NCBI RefSeq assembly: GCF_036370855.1
Contig: NC_088098.1
Coordinates: 141,690,721-141,754,720 of the forward strand
Length of the DNA stretch: 64,000 nt
Reading direction: 5' to 3'
Source of the DNA: Dromaius novaehollandiae
Taxonomy: Eukaryota; Chordata; Aves; Casuariiformes; Dromaiidae
Below the pieces are notes generated by a model that worked only from the letters and a program-made list of their open reading frames with translations, had not been told where the DNA came from and did no database searches. The position numbers were made by a program, and so were the translations under genes. Positions within the stretch are counted from its first letter, which is position 1. Each line of letters starts with the position of its first letter. Positions 60,983-64,000 of the stretch are shown here, in pieces.

Positions 60983-61479
60983 CAGGTTTACCTTGGAGAT
61001 ATTGCGGGTTCGGTTCCAGACCATCACAGTAAAGCGAATATTGCAATAAAGTGAGTCACACAAATTTTTTGGTTTCCCAGTGCATATAAAAGTTATGTTT
61101 ACACTATACTGCAGTCTATTAAGTGTGCAATAGCATTATGTCTAAAAAAACAGTGTACATGCCTTAATTAAAAGTACTTTATTGCTAAAAAATGCTAACC
61201 ATCATCTGAGCCTTCAGCAAGTCATAATCTTTTTGCTGATGGAGAGTCTTGCTTCAATGTCGATGGCTGCTGACTGATCAGGGTGGTGGTTGCTGAAGGT
61301 TGGGGTGGCTGTGACAACTGTGACACAAAATGTGACACAGAGACACAAAGTGAGCACATGCTCTTGGAAAAATGGCACTGATAGACTTGCTCAATGCAGG
61401 GTTGCCACAAACCTTCAATTTGTAAAGATTGCAATATCTGAGAAGTGCAATAAAGTGAAGCATAAATGAGGTATGCCTG
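60983..61479 (-). mobile_element. Tigger1-like (Tc1/mariner, pogo group) DNA transposon, internally deleted
   Basis: Both termini are present. The left end starts CAGGTTTACCTTGGAGATA and the right end, read on the minus strand, starts CAGGCATACCTC. A TA follows the right end, and the left flank has TG where TA is expected. Most of the subterminal sequence matches the Tigger1 consensus as I remember it, including ATTGCGGGTTCGGTTCCAGA on the left and GGTTTGTGGCAACCCTGC on the minus strand. Differences are mostly CpG-to-TpG/CpA. The ~2.4-kb element is reduced to 497 bp by one internal deletion, joined near 61315-61325, so only the extreme C-terminal coding part of the transposase remains. It is non-autonomous. 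Confidence 0.9.
61195..61325 (-). pseudogene. Remnant of Tigger transposase C-terminus
   Basis: On the minus strand the frame PPQPSATTTLISQQPST...SAKRL matches the last residues of the Tigger1 transposase. It is then interrupted by TGA where the family has CGA (Arg), the expected CpG decay. The usual ending (..AEGSDDG then stop) is still readable beyond. The DDE catalytic domain and DNA-binding domains are gone. An open frame running upstream through the 5' terminal region (61222-61434) is an accident of the deletion. Confidence 0.82.
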
Positions 61480-61481
61480 TA

Positions 61482-63090
61482 CTGTTTCTGCTATGAACCA
61501 TTGCCGTGTTAGATGTGTTGGGTAGAAGTCATATGTGCATTTAGCAGGACTGTTGAAGTAATCTTAACTATTTAAAGTGTCTTCACCCAGCTACTGTTAC
61601 TTTATTAATAATGTGTTGCTCTGTCTCACTCCTATCACTTGTCCGTTTTAGCTTTTTTGACTAAGTTGATTCTTGTTCATATACCAGATATTAATCTGTG
61701 ACTATACATGAAGCTTTCAAGATACCAAAAGAAATGCAAGTACTAATATATGCATCTTAAGTGGGAGTTTTTCTTCACGAAAAATTGATAAATGAGGTAG
61801 TAGAATTAATGTTACTTAAAAGAGGAAAGCCCTGATTCTGTCCTACATTTGATCTTGGATAGCCCATTATCTATATATGATCTGAACCAAAAGTGGTTAT
61901 AAGACTTTCTATATACCATTTTATATACAAAGCAAGAAGTAACCTTCCAAGGATAAGTAAGAACACACTTCAGATGAAGAGACATCGAAGTAACGGACCC
62001 TTAATTTTTGTATAGAGAATACATGCCTCAAATATTTTACATGCTCTTAATTCATCTGGGAGGAAACAGAATTGAGATGTTTCTCCTTGCTCCCAATTTT
62101 CTTTGATTTTAATTAATGATGATTTAATGTAAAATGTAGGGAGATGGAACCAGTAACCTCATTGCCCCCTCTTTCTATAGTGCCTTAATACTAAGATGGA
62201 GACCATTCTTATTTCATTTCATTTTTGATTGCTCAGTGTTAAGTGGAGACCTGTTTAAAAATTTCAGTTAGGTAGTTTTGGAATTTAGTAAGGTTTGTAA
62301 AGAGAGTTAAGATCATTCATTACACCAACTGGTACTCTTGGAAAAAATGATGAGATTCTGGATTAAGAAGACCATCTCCCAATGGGATGAAACCAAAGCA
62401 GCAAACTGTGTGCTAGGCAAAAGCCGTCAACGATTATTCTGAGCATTACCTCCTAAAGACATGTAGGTATAACCACTTTCACAACAAAACTAATGCATCA
62501 GTTAGAAAACTTGAGAGGCACACCTGTGTAGCAGAAATAGGAGGTGGCTCAGTCAGGTAATGAGGACTGAAGATAGGATATTATAAAAGTCGAAGGCTTC
62601 TCCAGAGAAGAGAGAGAAAATAGTAACATGCCATAAATTTGATGCGTCTGTGGACTCTGTAATTTTGTGTACTTGTTGGAGGTAAGGATTTAAGTTTTCA
62701 GGTTGATCTTGGAGGTTTTAGTAAGTCTGAGTGGAGTATCAGAGCTAAATTTTTCAGTAATAAAGGAATTATTTTATAAAAGATGGTCTCTCAGTGATAA
62801 CTGGTTGTTTCCATCCTTTCCTGATTGTCTGTGTGAATTCATTCTGCTGCAATGCTTGTTTTTTGTTGTTGTCGTTGTTCCCCCCCCCAAAAAAATAAAA
62901 CCACACAGTTTCCATGAGGTTGGGAAGCAGTATATCGCAGGCTTAGGATGTGTGGCTTTCGGTGATTCTGTCATGGGTGGAACTGATGATTGCAGCGAAG
63001 GGCTGTGCTCTGCTTTTGTTTCACGCCATCGCTGTGCTTCCAGTTGGAGTTTTTTGGTGCGCGAACAGTTTATTTGCAGTGATGAGTTTG
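61482..63090. other. Non-coding stretch
   Basis: No gene recognised. A (GTT)-rich patch next to a C-run and an A-run lies at about 62863-62898. The long + frame beginning at 62703 continues into the GC-rich block and is not believed to be a gene. Confidence 0.45.
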
Positions 63091-63099
63091 GTAAGGTTT

Positions 63100-63475
63100 T
63101 GTCAGAGTGCCATGAGGGTCTGGGGTGTCAGGTGGGTGCTGCCAGCAGGGCTGGGCTGGGTCTGGCCACCAGGGTCTGTCCCCCTGCTCCTGCGAGGGAG
63201 CAGGGCCCCAGGGGAGCTGGGGCAGCCCCAGCCCCAGGGGGTAGTGAGGCCACAGGGCCAGGCTGCAGCCAGGACAAGTGGGACCCATGGGTGGGCAGGG
63301 GCCAGGCCATGGCAGGGCTGGAGCCAGGACCAGCACCGGCACTGCTGCAGCGTGGTGGGGCAGCAAGTGATGGCCCAGCTGGGCTGAGATGGGACCGGGG
63401 CTGGGGGTGGGAGAGGCCAGAGCAGGGGCAGCAGAGACAGCGGGGGCTGCCGGGGGCCCCAGGGCCTGGACAGGT
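63100..63475. repeat. GC-rich, CpG-poor block (degenerate minisatellite-like)
   Basis: An abrupt rise to very high GC, but with few CpG, unlike the island at 39-40 kb. Short words such as CCAGG, GGGCTGG and GCCAGGCCATGGCAGGG recur irregularly. Frames are open on both strands (+ 62703-63518, 271 codons; - 63102-63509, 135 codons) because stop codons are rare at this composition. The encoded peptides are low-complexity G/P/A/Q/W. The edges are sharp on both sides, which suggests an inserted or expanded repeat, possibly the GC-rich 5' part of a LINE. Family not identified. Confidence 0.5.
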
Positions 63476-63560
63476 TAAAAGGATTTCTGTGAGCATTTAT
63501 TTTAGGCATACAACATAGATGGGATAGATTCTATGATTTTTTTTTTTTTTGTACTAAAAT
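63476..63560. repeat. ATTCTATGATT motif followed by poly(T)
   Basis: GATAGATTCTATGATT (about 63524-63538) leads into a 14-nt T run. ATTCTATG is the repeated octamer at CR1 3' ends, so this may be the tail of a small CR1 copy linked to the GC-rich block. The evidence is a single motif only. Confidence 0.25.
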
Positions 63561-64000
63561 AGTTCAATTTCCTTTGGGACTACTGGCATAGTTTAAACAC
63601 TGTCAAGGTGAAAATGGGTAAGAGTTCAGTTTTTAAGACAAGGCAGTCCTGGAAATTCTGATTTTCTTACTATTCAGGACTCTCTGCCTTCACTTAATTG
63701 CTAAGTTTGAAAAGAATGCAAAGAAACATTTCTTTTTTCATTTTCAGGAACACTGCTAAATGCTTATATCTATATGATACGCATGTTGCGGTTTTCTGTT
63801 ATTGAGGAAACTTAATTTTAAATACTTAGTTCACTCTTCTCGAAGCAGCATTAGGCAGTTACATTCACTTCTGCTAAATTTCAGTGTGAACCCTCTGAGC
63901 TGGCACAAATCACCTTCTGTAAAATTTTGTTTTGTGTCTTTATTCAGCTTTTGGTTATCCCCGGGTGAAATAAAAAGCCTGAATTAAATATACTGAAGTT
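63561..64000. other. AT-rich non-coding stretch at window end
   Basis: No gene recognised. A 61-codon + frame at 63802-63987 is unsupported. Confidence 0.5.

Noticed and set aside
61222..61434. 70-codon minus-strand frame as an independent gene
   Set aside because: It is a fusion of Tigger 5'-terminal non-coding sequence with the transposase C-terminal tail, created by the internal deletion.
62703..63518. 271-codon plus-strand open frame
   Set aside because: The first part is ordinary AT-rich sequence and the rest is a stop-poor GC-rich block. The peptide is low-complexity, and minus-strand frames are open over the same bases.
1..64000. CRISPR array, tRNA or rRNA genes, bacterial-type operons
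   Set aside because: No regularly spaced repeats, no tRNA A/B-box cloverleaf, no rRNA sequence. The DNA is clearly vertebrate-type.

Overview
This 64 kb window looks like nuclear DNA from a sauropsid, most probably a bird. The reasons are: AT-rich non-coding sequence with few interspersed repeats; no L1, Alu or B1-type elements; two decayed fragments of a chicken-repeat-1 (CR1) type LINE; an ancient MIR/CORE-SINE-like fragment; a solo LTR with the promoter/poly(A) layout of avian class II retroviruses; and one compact CpG island. A crocodilian or turtle is a weaker alternative. Repeat identities come from recognising the sequence by eye, not from a database search.

I recognise no protein-coding exon. 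The open frames are short, lack known domains, and are what AT-rich (or, at the GC-rich spots, stop-poor) sequence gives by chance. The landmark is the CpG island and promoter at about 38.0-40.2 kb. It has a head-to-head pair of CCAAT boxes, a CT-rich start region, a possible 5' non-coding first exon ending in an AAG|GTAGGA donor, an octamer site, an E-box and long G/C tracts. I read it as the 5' end of a developmental-type gene, probably transcribed rightward, with the following 24 kb as first intron. I cannot name the gene.

Layout: 1-328 polypurine G-rich satellite; about 650-805 MIR-like SINE; about 3400-3765 CR1 reverse-transcriptase fragment; 8504-8541 strong hairpin in a possibly conserved element; 9502-9820 two possible small exons with good splice signals; 13968-14033 a template-switch-like palindrome; about 21240-21560 a putative enhancer-like element; about 34180-34805 a CR1 3' end; 38.0-40.2 kb CpG island; 50918-51308 a complete solo LTR with a 6-bp target duplication; 60983-61479 an internally deleted Tigger1-like DNA transposon; about 63100-63475 a GC-rich but CpG-poor block. 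Everything between is AT-rich unique sequence with microsatellites.

I see no new multi-gene system. The most interesting items are the Tigger1-like element, surprisingly well preserved for a bird-like genome; the number of perfect short-spacer inverted repeats; the 9.5-9.8 kb exon candidates; and the clean solo LTR.
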